Part shown: one piece after another, positions 16,015 to 24,564 of the stretch | Numbering within the stretch: the first letter of the stretch is position 1 | Layout: each line of letters opens with the position of its first letter | Assembly: GCA_002385415.1 (NCBI GenBank) | Contig: DGDL01000043.1 | Span: forward strand, 1-44,195 | Direction: 5' to 3' | DNA from: Clostridiales bacterium UBA3953 | GTDB lineage: Bacteria > Bacillota > Clostridia > Oscillospirales > CAG-272 | DNA length: 44,195 bases | The notes under the pieces: generated by a model | Database searches by the model: none | What the model saw: only the letters and a program-made list of their open reading frames with translations | Told to the model about the DNA's origin: nothing | Program-made: the position numbers and the translations under genes

Positions 16015-16043
16015 TTGCTTTTATGCAGTGGCGGTATTATAAT
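16015..16043 (+). promoter_or_regulatory. Promoter of the diguanylate cyclase gene
   Basis: TTGCTT (16015-16020), 17 nt, TATAAT (16038-16043). The -10 region TATTATAATA is palindromic, so weak initiation on the other strand is possible. Confidence 0.65.
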
Positions 16044-16066
16044 AGTAATAAATACAATTTCTTTGG

Positions 16067-16129
16067 GGCAAGGGACTGCATTTGCCATGCGCGTTCCAGT
16101 GGCAACATATCCACACTCTTGTGGGCCAC
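16067..16129 (+). promoter_or_regulatory. Structured 5' leader of the diguanylate cyclase mRNA
   Basis: The ~100-nt leader can fold into GGCAA/TTGCC (16067-16071, 16082-16086) and a nested pair GTGGC/GCCAC (16099-16103, 16125-16129) enclosing CCACA/TGTGG (16111-16115, 16120-16124), ending six bases before the ribosome binding site. It does not match the c-di-GMP riboswitch consensus I know. Confidence 0.35.
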
Positions 16130-16149
16130 AATCGAAGGAGAGAGCAGAA

Positions 16150-17310
16150 GTGAGTTTGCAAAATAACACCGTCCTGAATTTGTATTCCATTGCGATACTT
16201 TTAGTTATCTATTTTCATGCGCTGAAGGTTTTTGAAAAAGATTCGCTTTCGGATAAGCTTTATATGGTGATGTTAAATATCACTGTTTTGCTTTTGGGCA
16301 TAGATATATTAAGCAGATTTGACGGCAAAACATCAATAATCTATCCGATCTTCAATCAATTCGGAAATTTCATGAGTTTTCTGATGAGTCCGGTCTTGCC
16401 GTCATTGTGGGTGGCCTATGTCCACTATCAGATATACGGTGATGAAAGAAAAACAAAACGACTGTTTTATCCTCTCTCCGCAATTAACATTTTAAACGCT
16501 GTCGTGCTAATATTGTCTCAGTTTTTTGGCTGGTATTATTACATAGACTCAAATAACATATACCACAGAGGGCCGCTTTTTTGGCTTCCGACCTCTATTG
16601 TTGTCATGCTGATAGCTGGGGCTTTCTTTATAACCGCAGTAAACAGAAGAAAGCTGGGAAGAAGCAGCTATCTGTCGCTTATCTTTTTTGCGGTCCCCCC
16701 GATTGTGGGCATTGTACTTCAAGTTGCGTTCTATGGAATATCAATAGTCTTAAACAGTGTAGTTCTTTCTCTGATGGTTGTGTTTGTAAACCTTCAAAAT
16801 CACAGCGCTTATACAGATTATTTGACCGGAGTGAGCAACCGCAAAAAACTTGACTTTTATCTAAAGAAAAAAATCAGCTTGAACACAAAAGACAAGACTT
16901 TTTCCGCCATTTTGATTGATATAAACAACTTTAAAAGAATCAACGATACATTCGGACACGTCGTAGGTGACAATGCGCTTGAGAACACAGCGAATTTACT
17001 TAAAAGCTGTATCCGTAACAGCGATTTTATAGCGAGATATGGGGGCGATGAATTTTGCATCGTTTTGGACATATCGGACAAAAGCGACCTCGAAGCGATA
17101 GTAGGCAGAATTTACAGCTCTGTCGAAAAGCATAACAAGTCAGGGCTATATCCTTATGAGCTGGATTTTAGCATGGGTTATGCTGTGTATGATCAACATT
17201 TATTCAAAAGTTCGGAAGAGTTTTTAAAATATCTTGACGTGTTGATGTACGAGCATAAGCAGTCGCTAAAAAGCAAGTTGAACGCAGCTATGCAAGAAAA
17301 AACAAGCTGA
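16150..17310 (+). CDS. Membrane-bound diguanylate cyclase (GGDEF protein)
   Basis: This 386-residue protein has about seven transmembrane helices (roughly residues 7-27, 38-55, 75-95, 108-126, 145-163, 172-192 and 195-215) and a C-terminal GGDEF domain. The domain starts at DYLTGVSNR (223-231), contains IDINNFKRINDTFGH and keeps an intact GGDEF active site (298-302), so cyclic-di-GMP synthesis is expected. No inhibitory RxxD site is obvious just before it. The start is the GTG at 16150, with AAGGAG nine bases upstream; an earlier in-frame start at 16015 would overlap the promoter. The membrane part is probably a sensor of unknown ligand. It is transcribed alone. Confidence 0.92.
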   Translation: MSLQNNTVLNLYSIAILLVIYFHALKVFEKDSLSDKLYMVMLNITVLLLGIDILSRFDGKTSIIYPIFNQFGNFMSFLMSPVLPSLWVAYVHYQIYGDERKTKRLFYPLSAINILNAVVLILSQFFGWYYYIDSNNIYHRGPLFWLPTSIVVMLIAGAFFITAVNRRKLGRSSYLSLIFFAVPPIVGIVLQVAFYGISIVLNSVVLSLMVVFVNLQNHSAYTDYLTGVSNRKKLDFYLKKKISLNTKDKTFSAILIDINNFKRINDTFGHVVGDNALENTANLLKSCIRNSDFIARYGGDEFCIVLDISDKSDLEAIVGRIYSSVEKHNKSGLYPYELDFSMGYAVYDQHLFKSSEEFLKYLDVLMYEHKQSLKSKLNAAMQEKTS

Positions 17311-17378
17311 AATCAAACTTGGGCATAAATCATTGGGGAGGGGGATTGTGTTTCGGAAAACTGCATGATCTCGGTGTT

Positions 17379-17570
17379 TTAGGTTGACACCAATAACCCT
17401 TTTGGTGCAAAGCAAGCGGTGAACCCAGCAAAAATTTAATTTGCAGCCGGTATTGACGGCAAACCAATTTCGGCTGTCTACCTAAACAGCGGCATGATAA
17501 ACAATCCATACGGCATCAGAAATACAGCGCTGCAAAGCAGCGTGATTAATTATAGGGAGAAAATAAGATG
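17379..17570 (+). pseudogene. Possible gene remnant upstream of the lipoprotein
   Basis: One frame reads VDTNNPFGAKQAVNPAKI, a stop, then FAAGIDGKPISAVYLNSGMI and NNPYGIRNTALQSSVINYRE up to the next gene. The composition is protein-like, but there is no start codon or ribosome binding site and an internal stop. I do not recognise the family. Confidence 0.25.
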
Positions 17571-18062
17571 AAAAAGTTTCTGATTGGGCTTTTGACCTTG
17601 GCGCTGATACTCACTGCAGCCGGCTGCGGAGTAAAAGAAAAGCTGGGTAAAATGGCAGGAGAGGCACTTGTGGAAAACGTTCTCAAAGGTGCCGGAATTG
17701 ATGTCGACATCGGTGACGACAAGCTGGTCATTAAGGGAGATGATGGCGAGGAGCTGAAAATCGGAGGAAGCGAATGGCCAACATCCGCCCTGGCAAAAAA
17801 CCTCCCCGAATTTAAAAGCGGCAGGATTGCAACCGTGATGGAAACGGACGATACTCTGTATGTCGTTATTGAGGATGTATCCGAAAAAGATTTTAAAAAC
17901 TATCTTGAAAAAGTAAAAGAAACCTTTGATGTCGACAAATACGAAGCGACCTCCGATACGGGTATAGCGTATTCGGCAAAAAACAAAAAAGATTTGGCCA
18001 TAATGATTACATTAAACAAAAATTCGGAAGTTACCATCGCTCTGGCACGGGAGGACCAATAA
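17568..18062 (+). CDS. Small putative lipoprotein (DUF6591-like)
   Basis: This 164-residue protein has a lipoprotein signal (LTAAGC, Cys20). A helical stretch (KMAGEALVENVLKGAG), acidic DVDIGDD and KGDDGEELKIGG repeats and a WPTSALAKNLPEFKSGRIA segment follow. VSEKDFKNYLEKVKETF closes a compact C-terminal domain. This order resembles clostridial DUF6591-type lipoproteins of unknown function. The ribosome binding site is AGGGAGA. It is single and closed by a terminator. Confidence 0.75.
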   Translation: MKKFLIGLLTLALILTAAGCGVKEKLGKMAGEALVENVLKGAGIDVDIGDDKLVIKGDDGEELKIGGSEWPTSALAKNLPEFKSGRIATVMETDDTLYVVIEDVSEKDFKNYLEKVKETFDVDKYEATSDTGIAYSAKNKKDLAIMITLNKNSEVTIALAREDQ

Positions 18063-18115
18063 GAAAACCGCAGCTATAAAATAAGCCGCAAATGTCACAG
18101 TAACCTTTCAGTTGA

Positions 18116-18150
18116 ATTCACCCCCACAACGGTTGGGGGTGAATTTTTTT
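18116..18150 (+). terminator. Terminator after the small lipoprotein gene
   Basis: An 11-bp stem ATTCACCCCCA/TGGGGGTGAAT is followed by TTTTTT. Confidence 0.88.
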
Positions 18151-18189
18151 ATATAAATTACAAAATTGCTCCCTTTTTTTGCTTATATA

Positions 18190-18198
18190 TGATATACT
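18190..18198 (+). promoter_or_regulatory. Extended -10 element of the AraC-type gene
   Basis: TGATATACT is an extended -10 with no good -35 at the usual distance. It gives a leader of about 100 nt. Confidence 0.4.
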
Positions 18199-18303
18199 GT
18201 CTGGGAATCAAACTCAGCTTTGCCGATTTGCGTGCCATTTGACAAGGATACAATAACCGAAGACACTTGCATAAAACTGGATTAAGCTGATAAGGGGAAC
18301 GCC

Positions 18304-19050
18304 ATGGTCGATAACGGGAACATTGAAAAGGGAACTCCTGATTTAATGATAAAATTATTTGAATTGTTTCCTTACCCCATTCAAATTTTTTCTCGGGACG
18401 GGACATCGAGGATGATAAACGATGCGGCGCTGGAAATGATGGGCATAAAAAGCAGGGAAGCTCATATAGGAAAATATAATGTTTTCGAGGATCCGATTGT
18501 CCGCAAACTTGGCGTAATGGAAGAGATAAAACAGGTGCTGGCGGGTAAAACAGTGTATCTGACAGATTTTATCGCGCCTTATGATGATATGATTCGATAT
18601 TTTGATGTAAAGGAAAGAAACCTGAAGTTCATAAGATCGGATATTACCTGCTTTCCTCTTGCGGGTGATGGCGAAAAAGTGCAGTATTTCGCGGCGGTTT
18701 TCATCTTCAAAAACGTTTACTATGGCAAAGAGGAGATAGGGCGGGGCAAAGAGTATATTAAAGCCCATTGGAAAGAACCTTTCAATGCCGATGAAATTGC
18801 AAAGGCCGTCCATCTCAGTAAATCGCATTTCACAAAAATTTTTAAAATGCATACAGGCATAACCCCCTATGAATATTACATCAACTATAAAATCAGCAAA
18901 CTGAAAGAGAGGCTGCTCGATGTCAACCTGACTGTTTCACAGGCATTTGCGGCGTGCAACATGAATTACAATGGCTATTCCGCAAGGTTGTTCAAGCAAA
19001 AGGTGGGCCAAACTCCTTCAGAATACCGAAAAAAATATCAAAACAGTTAA
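18304..19050 (+). CDS. PAS domain-containing AraC-family transcriptional regulator
   Basis: This is a 248-residue protein. The N-terminal half is a PAS-like sensor (FPYPIQIFSRDGTSRMINDA, then an alternating strand pattern to VQYFAAVFIFKNV). The C-terminal ~100 residues form the AraC double helix-turn-helix: ADEIAKAVHLSKSHFTKIFK, HTGITPYEYYINYKISKLKE, VSQAFAACNMNYNGYSARLF and KQKVGQTPSEYRKKY. AraC proteins of this type sense a small molecule or metabolic state and usually activate nearby carbohydrate or virulence genes; the ligand here is unknown. AAGGGG lies six bases before the ATG. It is transcribed alone. Confidence 0.92.
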   Translation: MVDNGNIEKGTPDLMIKLFELFPYPIQIFSRDGTSRMINDAALEMMGIKSREAHIGKYNVFEDPIVRKLGVMEEIKQVLAGKTVYLTDFIAPYDDMIRYFDVKERNLKFIRSDITCFPLAGDGEKVQYFAAVFIFKNVYYGKEEIGRGKEYIKAHWKEPFNADEIAKAVHLSKSHFTKIFKMHTGITPYEYYINYKISKLKERLLDVNLTVSQAFAACNMNYNGYSARLFKQKVGQTPSEYRKKYQNS

Positions 19051-19068
19051 TTATGCCATACAGCTTGC

Positions 19069-19105
19069 AAAAATAGCCGGGCAAAAGCTTAGCCCGGCTA
19101 TTTTT
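19069..19105 (+). terminator. Terminator after the AraC-type gene
   Basis: A perfect 14-bp stem AAAAATAGCCGGGC/GCCCGGCTATTTTT with a nine-base loop. Confidence 0.9.
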
Positions 19106-19263
19106 ATTGATAAATAGCATTATTATTACCAAATATAAGCATATTCAAACTATTCAGTTTGGGTTTTGGCAAATATAATAGTTATAAGGCATAAAACGGG
19201 CAACTGTCGGGCGGCAAACAATATCTTTTTACACCAAAGAATTCAGAGGACGGGGGTTACTTT

Positions 19264-20055
19264 ATGTTTGCGTTTAAAATAAGAAAACATGTGCGGCTTT
19301 TAAGTTTATTTACGGCTTTAGTTTTGGCTTTGATGCAGCTTGTCGGCTGCGGCGGCGCAGCGCCGGGTAAAACCGGCGGCAATGGAGGTGCGTTAAAGCC
19401 GGGCGGCGGGTCGGCAGAGCTGACCGCCGCGGACTCATACACCGCTTTTACTCAGGCAAAAGGCGAGGTGTTTCATGCTATCACCGATGCGATTTCGAGC
19501 AACCCGGACACAGCGCTTGAGTCGATATCGTTCATTGGCGTGGCATTCCTCGATTTGGCTCTTATTCCCGCTGCCTGCTTTGGGCTTGGTGCGGAGATGG
19601 CCAATACAACACTCGGATTTTTAGGTGCCGAAAATATTGATTACAGCGAAGACGGCAACATATACAGCGTCAAGTATAAGGGCGAGGACGGTGCGCAATA
19701 CGAGCTGCAGGGCGAGTATGACAAAGGGGCGGACGCGCTCAAATGCATTGCAAAGACCGACGGCAAAGATACACTGGTTGCGGAATACCGCAAGACCTCA
19801 TACGGTTATGTCGCTCAATATTATTCTATCGATGAAGACGGCACTTTTGTGTACCAGATTACGGTTAGCGGCCAGAACGGCGTGCTCGGTATTTCCCAAT
19901 CGGCATCCATGCCTGCGTCATTGACAGGGGATGAAGCATTTGACTTCCCCAAACAAAGCCAGATGTGGTATGAAATAAAAGACAATGTGATAACGGCGCT
20001 AACCTCTGCCGGCGAAGAGATTACATTTATATATACCCCTTCAGATGACGAATAG
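19264..20055 (+). CDS. Putative lipoprotein of unknown function
   Basis: This 263-residue protein has a lipoprotein signal (LMQLVGC, Cys29) and a Gly/Lys-rich linker. A helical region follows (YTAFTQAKGEVFHAITDAIS, IGVAFLDLALIPAACFGLGA). After about residue 120 it becomes a long run of beta strands of regular length (GNIYSVKYKGEDG, QYELQGEYDKGADAL, LVAEYRKTSYGYVAQYYSID, TFVYQITVSGQNG), which suggests an antiparallel beta-sheet or barrel-like ligand-binding domain. No family is recognised. It is monocistronic, and the terminator lies 42 nt after its stop. Confidence 0.8.
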   Translation: MFAFKIRKHVRLLSLFTALVLALMQLVGCGGAAPGKTGGNGGALKPGGGSAELTAADSYTAFTQAKGEVFHAITDAISSNPDTALESISFIGVAFLDLALIPAACFGLGAEMANTTLGFLGAENIDYSEDGNIYSVKYKGEDGAQYELQGEYDKGADALKCIAKTDGKDTLVAEYRKTSYGYVAQYYSIDEDGTFVYQITVSGQNGVLGISQSASMPASLTGDEAFDFPKQSQMWYEIKDNVITALTSAGEEITFIYTPSDDE

Positions 20056-20096
20056 AAAAAAAGCGTGTAAAACAATTTAGCACAGGTCAATATACT

Positions 20097-20128
20097 GGGG
20101 TTGCTCTATATGGAGCAGCCCCTTTTTT
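20097..20128 (+). terminator. Terminator between convergent lipoprotein and SBP2 genes
   Basis: A 10-bp stem GGGGTTGCTC/GAGCAGCCCC with one G-T pair is followed by TTTTTTT. The T run touches the stop codon of the minus-strand SBP gene, so the intergenic space is fully used. Confidence 0.88.
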
Positions 20129-21612
20129 TAGTCCTCAAGTTTGCTATACATCTCAATAATATCTTGCAAACCTTTTTCGGCGCCTTTTTGCACGCGCGCC
20201 CATTCGGACGCAACATCAGCCGATTTATTTCCAAGCAATGTGCGGCAAATCAATCCTGCATTATTGAGTGCATAATTGTAAGCGTAAATAAAGTCGGTTC
20301 TGGCAACGCTTTTAATCATGTCAATAGTCACAGCCGCTGTGCTGTCCCTTGCATATTTGACCTTGAGAGCCATCTCATAATATGCGGGAATTACGGTGCG
20401 GTAGCTTTGAGCGCATAGCAACTCGAGTGTTGCGGTTGCTTCGTCAAATTGTTGGCAGGTTACCGGAATGCAGTATACCGTTGCGCTGTCGTGAACAAGC
20501 GCCTCATAACTTTTCTGTTGTTCCGTGTACTTTGGGAACGGAATTATTCCGTACTCGTCCTTCATATCACGAAGGTAGTTACAGGAAATGAAGCGATTGA
20601 TAAGGAACAGTGTGCCGCCTTCCGCGAAGCGGCTTCGCATCAATGACTCGTCAGGAGTAACGTAAACGCCCTCATTGTTGTAGTAGAGGTTATAAAGCGT
20701 TTGCATATAACCGACAAAATAATCGGTTAAAACATTGAGGGATGGAATACCATCTTCGTCACGCGTGCACATCACATTTCCCGCTGTATACACAAAATGG
20801 TCGGGCTCGGTGCTTGTGCGCGCCATAAATCCGTATATATCGTTTTCGTCGCGAGTGCTGTCGCCGTTTATATCGCGATAAGCCATTTTAGCGTATTTGC
20901 CCAGCTCATCATAGGTCCATTTTCCGTCAAGGACGAGTTTATACATATCGTCCGGCGGAGTGCCGAGGTCGTCAATCATTTTTTTGTTAAAGAAGATGCA
21001 GCTCATATTTTGAATACTTGTGAGAGAAAGATCACCGTTTAGAAAAAAGGTTTTTGTTTTGCCTATTTTCAATTCATCTATATAGTGTTGCCACCACCAA
21101 GGCTGCGAAAGGTCTATGTAATTGCTGTGATTTAAATTCATATACATTCCCTCAAGTGCCTGTGGCAGCACAATCCACTGCGACCCGCTTACAATGTCAA
21201 AGTCATCGGAGCCTGCAGTGATGGAGTTGCGCAAGATTTGTCCGTGCTGAGTCGAGTCCGCGCCTCTAAAAATTGCTTCAATTGTTATGTTCAGTCTTTC
21301 CTCGACCATGCGGTTGCGGCTATAAACCGCATCGTCAACAATATCTCCGGTTAGCTCGGGCGAAATCTCCTGAACATTGATATCTACGTCGCGGCTTGAA
21401 ATGCGAACTGTCATGCCGTCGAAATCGAGGTCGTCCGGCAGCGAGTCGGGCGTAAGTTCGCGAGGCATTTCAGTGGTTTCGGCGGAATTGGAAGACGTGT
21501 CCGATTCAATGGTCTGATCTACAGGGGCGTCAGAACCCGCGCATGCCGAAAAGGCGGCAACCAATAACGCGAGCAGAAGAGATGCAGCTATAAATCTTTT
21601 CTTATCCCGCAT
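20128..21612 (-). CDS. Extracellular solute-binding lipoprotein (orphan, SBP2)
   Basis: This 494-residue lipoprotein has a lipobox FSAC (Cys24) after a long hydrophobic signal, then an acidic Ser/Thr/Asp/Glu linker. The start at 21612 follows GGGAGG; the longer frame to 21663 has no such site. It shares LTGDIVDDAVYSRNRMVEER, SQPWWWQHYID and an EF-hand-like calcium loop DINGDSTRDEND with SBP3 and SBP4. It should bind a carbohydrate at the cell surface. No transporter permease adjoins it. It has its own strong promoter. Confidence 0.88.
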   Translation of the reverse strand: MRDKKRFIAASLLLALLVAAFSACAGSDAPVDQTIESDTSSNSAETTEMPRELTPDSLPDDLDFDGMTVRISSRDVDINVQEISPELTGDIVDDAVYSRNRMVEERLNITIEAIFRGADSTQHGQILRNSITAGSDDFDIVSGSQWIVLPQALEGMYMNLNHSNYIDLSQPWWWQHYIDELKIGKTKTFFLNGDLSLTSIQNMSCIFFNKKMIDDLGTPPDDMYKLVLDGKWTYDELGKYAKMAYRDINGDSTRDENDIYGFMARTSTEPDHFVYTAGNVMCTRDEDGIPSLNVLTDYFVGYMQTLYNLYYNNEGVYVTPDESLMRSRFAEGGTLFLINRFISCNYLRDMKDEYGIIPFPKYTEQQKSYEALVHDSATVYCIPVTCQQFDEATATLELLCAQSYRTVIPAYYEMALKVKYARDSTAAVTIDMIKSVARTDFIYAYNYALNNAGLICRTLLGNKSADVASEWARVQKGAEKGLQDIIEMYSKLED

Positions 21613-21690
21613 AAACTTCCTCCCAAAAGATTTTATTGTACGGCTTGCAGGTGACCGCAGCACTCAATTTCAGGAAAAAATTACAAAGAC

Positions 21691-21719
21691 ATTATATCAT
21701 ATTATTGATAATAGTGCAA
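21691..21719 (-). promoter_or_regulatory. Promoter of SBP2
   Basis: On the minus strand TTGCAC, 17 nt, TATAAT with an extended TG (TGATATAAT). It gives a leader of about 75 nt. Confidence 0.78.
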
Positions 21720-21898
21720 ACGCAAAGTGATAAATATATAAAATTGTAAAGATGCACAAAAAACTCATGCTCGAGTTGTAAATCCTAAATCCATAAGCAG
21801 TCAAAAAATTATAAATATCCGGCAGTCGTTTATATTTTATATCTATTTTTCTTGCTTTTTTATGGCAACATGACTTACTATATATATATATTGCGGGA

Positions 21899-22312
21899 TA
21901 CCAAACAAATCTATTACTGGAGGATGAAGGATATCAACCATATAACGAATTCCCGCACTCGCTCAAAGAAGGCGGCCAGCATATCAGACATCTTGAAAAC
22001 TCGCCCTGGCAAAACGAGGTTTGGAGAAAGAAGTATCCGAAAATTGCCGAGTATCTCACATGGGATCCGGACACCGAGCAGAGGTTCCCCCACTATGCGC
22101 GTATTGTAAATAATGTCTTTATAAACCACAAGCCTATAAATATCAATTTCGACCACGAAAACCCCAAATACAAAAACAGAGTTGAAAACAATGCCGAGCT
22201 GACCGTCGACCCGTCAATGCTTACAGCGGAGCATATTCCCGAGCTTCTCAAAATGGCGATGGAATCCTGCCCGGAATTTAAAGAGATACCCACTCCTTTA
22301 TTTATAATTTGA
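21899..22312 (+). pseudogene. C-terminal remnant of a right-handed beta-helix protein
   Basis: A continuous frame of ~137 codons ends in TGA at 22310-22312. It reads EGGQHIRHLENSPWQNEVWR, YPKIAEYLTWDPDTEQRFP, HYARIVNNVFINHKPINI and NAELTVDPSMLTAEHIPELL. These are typical of the final coils and C-terminal helix of pectate-lyase-like parallel beta-helix proteins, such as those containing NNIFYNHKP. There is no start codon or ribosome binding site in a suitable place, and the first several hundred residues are absent. It is a 5'-deleted relic. A secreted polysaccharide lyase or hydrolase is the likely parent. Confidence 0.7.
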
Positions 22313-22401
22313 GTGCAACCGTTTTTATGGATTTTATCTTATATTAAAATTTTTAGGCCTGCTTTTTGTACGGTAACCATTAGCCCTGTATATATGCCAT
22401 A

Positions 22402-24282
22402 CTATTCTCCATAGCTTTTATCAAGCAGCCTGCGCAGCTGAAAGCCCATGATTATCTCTGCGATTGTCCAGCCGGTTTCCATGCAGCAGGGCGACCAGCC
22501 AATATCGTGCGGCATGCCGTATATTTCATTGCGGCTGACGTCAAACGCGCGTGTCCAGCCGCCGTCGAGATTGCGGTCGGCGCTATGTATCTGGGCAAGG
22601 CGGAGGTATGCGGCGGTTTTATCCCAGCACTTGGCAAACACGGGGTCGCCGGTCGCGTGCAGCGCCCATGCATAACCGACAAGCAGCCAGTTGTTTGTGT
22701 AGAGATTGTCGCAGACGGGATCGCCGTTGCGCGCAAGCAAGCCACATTCGCCGCCCTGCACTCCGTAACTCGTGCCTCTATAGTCTTCGTCCCATTCAAG
22801 TATGCCGCCGCTCGGATGGCGCCATTTTTCAAGGTCTGCGCAAACGCGGTGCAGCATTTCAAGGTGATTTGGCTTTCCGGTCGCTTTATATAACAGCGCG
22901 AGCGGCAAGACAAGGCGAGCGGTTTCCTGGGTTTGGGTCTGAATTCTGATTATATCCGGGTATACGCTCATAAGCGTCTGGAGCCCCTTTTCGGCGACCT
23001 CAAGATAGCCTCGCCGGGTTTCGCCGGCAAGATGCGCAAACAGCAGCGCCGCGAGATACCATGCATTATAGTGCGCCGAGCGGTGTCCTCCCGAATTGCG
23101 CAGCGCTTCCATTCCCGCCTCGTCAAGCTGCCAGCAGTCGGTGCGCGGGACGCGCAATCCGTCACTTCCGGTTGTGGCAACCAGAAAATCGAGCGCATGG
23201 CACGCATCGGCAAACCTGCGCCTGCCGTCCGCGTGCCTGTCGAGCAATGCGCGCATAAGTGTCGGCATTATCGCTCTTGCCACATCGTCCTGATAGCAGA
23301 CCCGCCAGGCCGACTCGGACCAGCGTACCATTCCCGCAAAAACCCCGTCTTTTACCTGCAGGCAGTCAAAAACATAGTCCTCACAGGCGTCGGCGATTCG
23401 CTTGCTTTCCCTGTTGCCGCGAAGCAGCCAGTCGAAAAGGAATGCTCCGCCTACCTCACCCGTGCAGTCGGCCCGAACTTGATTTGTGCGCAGTTGTTTA
23501 CCGTCTTTTGCGTCGATATGGTGCAAAAACCCTTCCCTAACGCCGTCTGCGCCGCCATTTATAAGCATGCCGGCTTCGCGGAACCAGCGCAGACCGGCCG
23601 CAATGACCTCGCTGTCCGGTGTATCCGGGACATGCCGGCAGATCGGTCGAGGAAACTCGACTTCAATGCCCGTTCCGGCAAGCCACCGGACAATATGTTT
23701 TATTAGAGTTTGCCAGTTTGCGACAGGCGCAAGCCTTGCAAGGTTGAAATTTGCCAGCCTGAAAGCGCAAATCAGCGTGCTGTCATTTGTAATCCACAGT
23801 GCGCTTTCGCCTTTGAGCAGCTCCTCCGGTGGAAGCTCGCAGCGGTCGTGAGCATTTAGATACGGATGACATGTCAATATGGGCACAGCATTTTCCGCCG
23901 AACCGTAATATGGAATAAGTTCATTGTAATGAGGGTCGAAAAGATCGCCGCAGGCAAGCTGTGCAAAATCGCCGCCGACATAGGCCATGCGGTGATGGGA
24001 AAGCCTTTTCGGATCGCCTGCGTAAAGCTCGCCTACGGAAGCGATGTATTCTACAAATACCGGCTTTCCAAGCTCTCTGAAACGCTCGAGCACAATCCGC
24101 GCCCGCCCGCCTAAGATTACAGGCATATCCTCCGCGCCGCCAAGGACTGCCAGCGCGTCATAATTTTCAGCGTCTTCTCTGCCAAGCTCGGCAAACGAAA
24201 CCTGCCGCGCATCGGAGAAGGCACCCAACAGCAGCGCCGACAGGTCGGATGGAGTATCAAACGCAAGAAGAAGCTTATTCAT
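22402..24282 (-). CDS. (alpha/alpha)-toroid glycoside-hydrolase-like protein with N-terminal Rossmann-like domain
   Basis: This 626-residue cytoplasmic protein has no signal peptide. Residues ~1-210 look like a ThuA/glutamine-amidotransferase-like Rossmann domain (LLLAFDTPSDLSALLLGAF, YDALAVLGGAEDMPVIL, GKPVFVEYIASVGELY). Residues ~240-620 form an alpha-helical toroid with paired helices and glycosidase-like loops (HYNAWYLAALLFAHLAGE, GGECGLLARNGDPVCDNLYT, NNWLLVGYAWALHATGD, LDGGWTRAFDVSRNEIYG). Such folds occur in unsaturated-glycan hydrolases and L-arabinofuranosidases; the family cannot be named. AAAGGAAG precedes the ATG. Repeats at 24417-24454 upstream may bind a regulator. Confidence 0.7.
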   Translation of the reverse strand: MNKLLLAFDTPSDLSALLLGAFSDARQVSFAELGREDAENYDALAVLGGAEDMPVILGGRARIVLERFRELGKPVFVEYIASVGELYAGDPKRLSHHRMAYVGGDFAQLACGDLFDPHYNELIPYYGSAENAVPILTCHPYLNAHDRCELPPEELLKGESALWITNDSTLICAFRLANFNLARLAPVANWQTLIKHIVRWLAGTGIEVEFPRPICRHVPDTPDSEVIAAGLRWFREAGMLINGGADGVREGFLHHIDAKDGKQLRTNQVRADCTGEVGGAFLFDWLLRGNRESKRIADACEDYVFDCLQVKDGVFAGMVRWSESAWRVCYQDDVARAIMPTLMRALLDRHADGRRRFADACHALDFLVATTGSDGLRVPRTDCWQLDEAGMEALRNSGGHRSAHYNAWYLAALLFAHLAGETRRGYLEVAEKGLQTLMSVYPDIIRIQTQTQETARLVLPLALLYKATGKPNHLEMLHRVCADLEKWRHPSGGILEWDEDYRGTSYGVQGGECGLLARNGDPVCDNLYTNNWLLVGYAWALHATGDPVFAKCWDKTAAYLRLAQIHSADRNLDGGWTRAFDVSRNEIYGMPHDIGWSPCCMETGWTIAEIIMGFQLRRLLDKSYGE

Positions 24283-24416
24283 ATAATTCTTCCTTTTCTG
24301 TTAAATTAAACCGCCCATATAGTCTTAACATGAAATGCGCTGTGTGTCAATGCTATAAATCGGACTAAATAAAATTCTAAAAATTCATCATTTTTATTAA
24401 TTGGTTGTTAAAAAAT

Positions 24417-24454
24417 GTGTTTTATAACAACAATTAGGGTGTTTTATACACAAC
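24417..24454. promoter_or_regulatory. Tandem operator-like repeat between divergent genes
   Basis: GTGTTTTATAACAAC (24417-24431) is repeated as GTGTTTTATACACAAC (24439-24454) at a 22-bp period, two helical turns. The spacing suits an AraC-type or dimeric regulator. It lies between the toroid glycosidase-like gene and the arginase-like gene. Confidence 0.45.
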
Positions 24455-24564
24455 TCCCATTTGACAATTTATAGTAAATAGCCCGTGCATCAAGACTTAG
24501 GGTATGGCCGTTTGTTTTTTTACCGACAAATAAACGGGAAAAATCTCATTTTGGATGTGATAAA

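Noticed and set aside
22933..23706. 257-codon plus-strand frame inside the toroid glycosidase gene
   Set aside because: Antisense shadow of a gene with a good start, ribosome binding site and helical repeat pattern.
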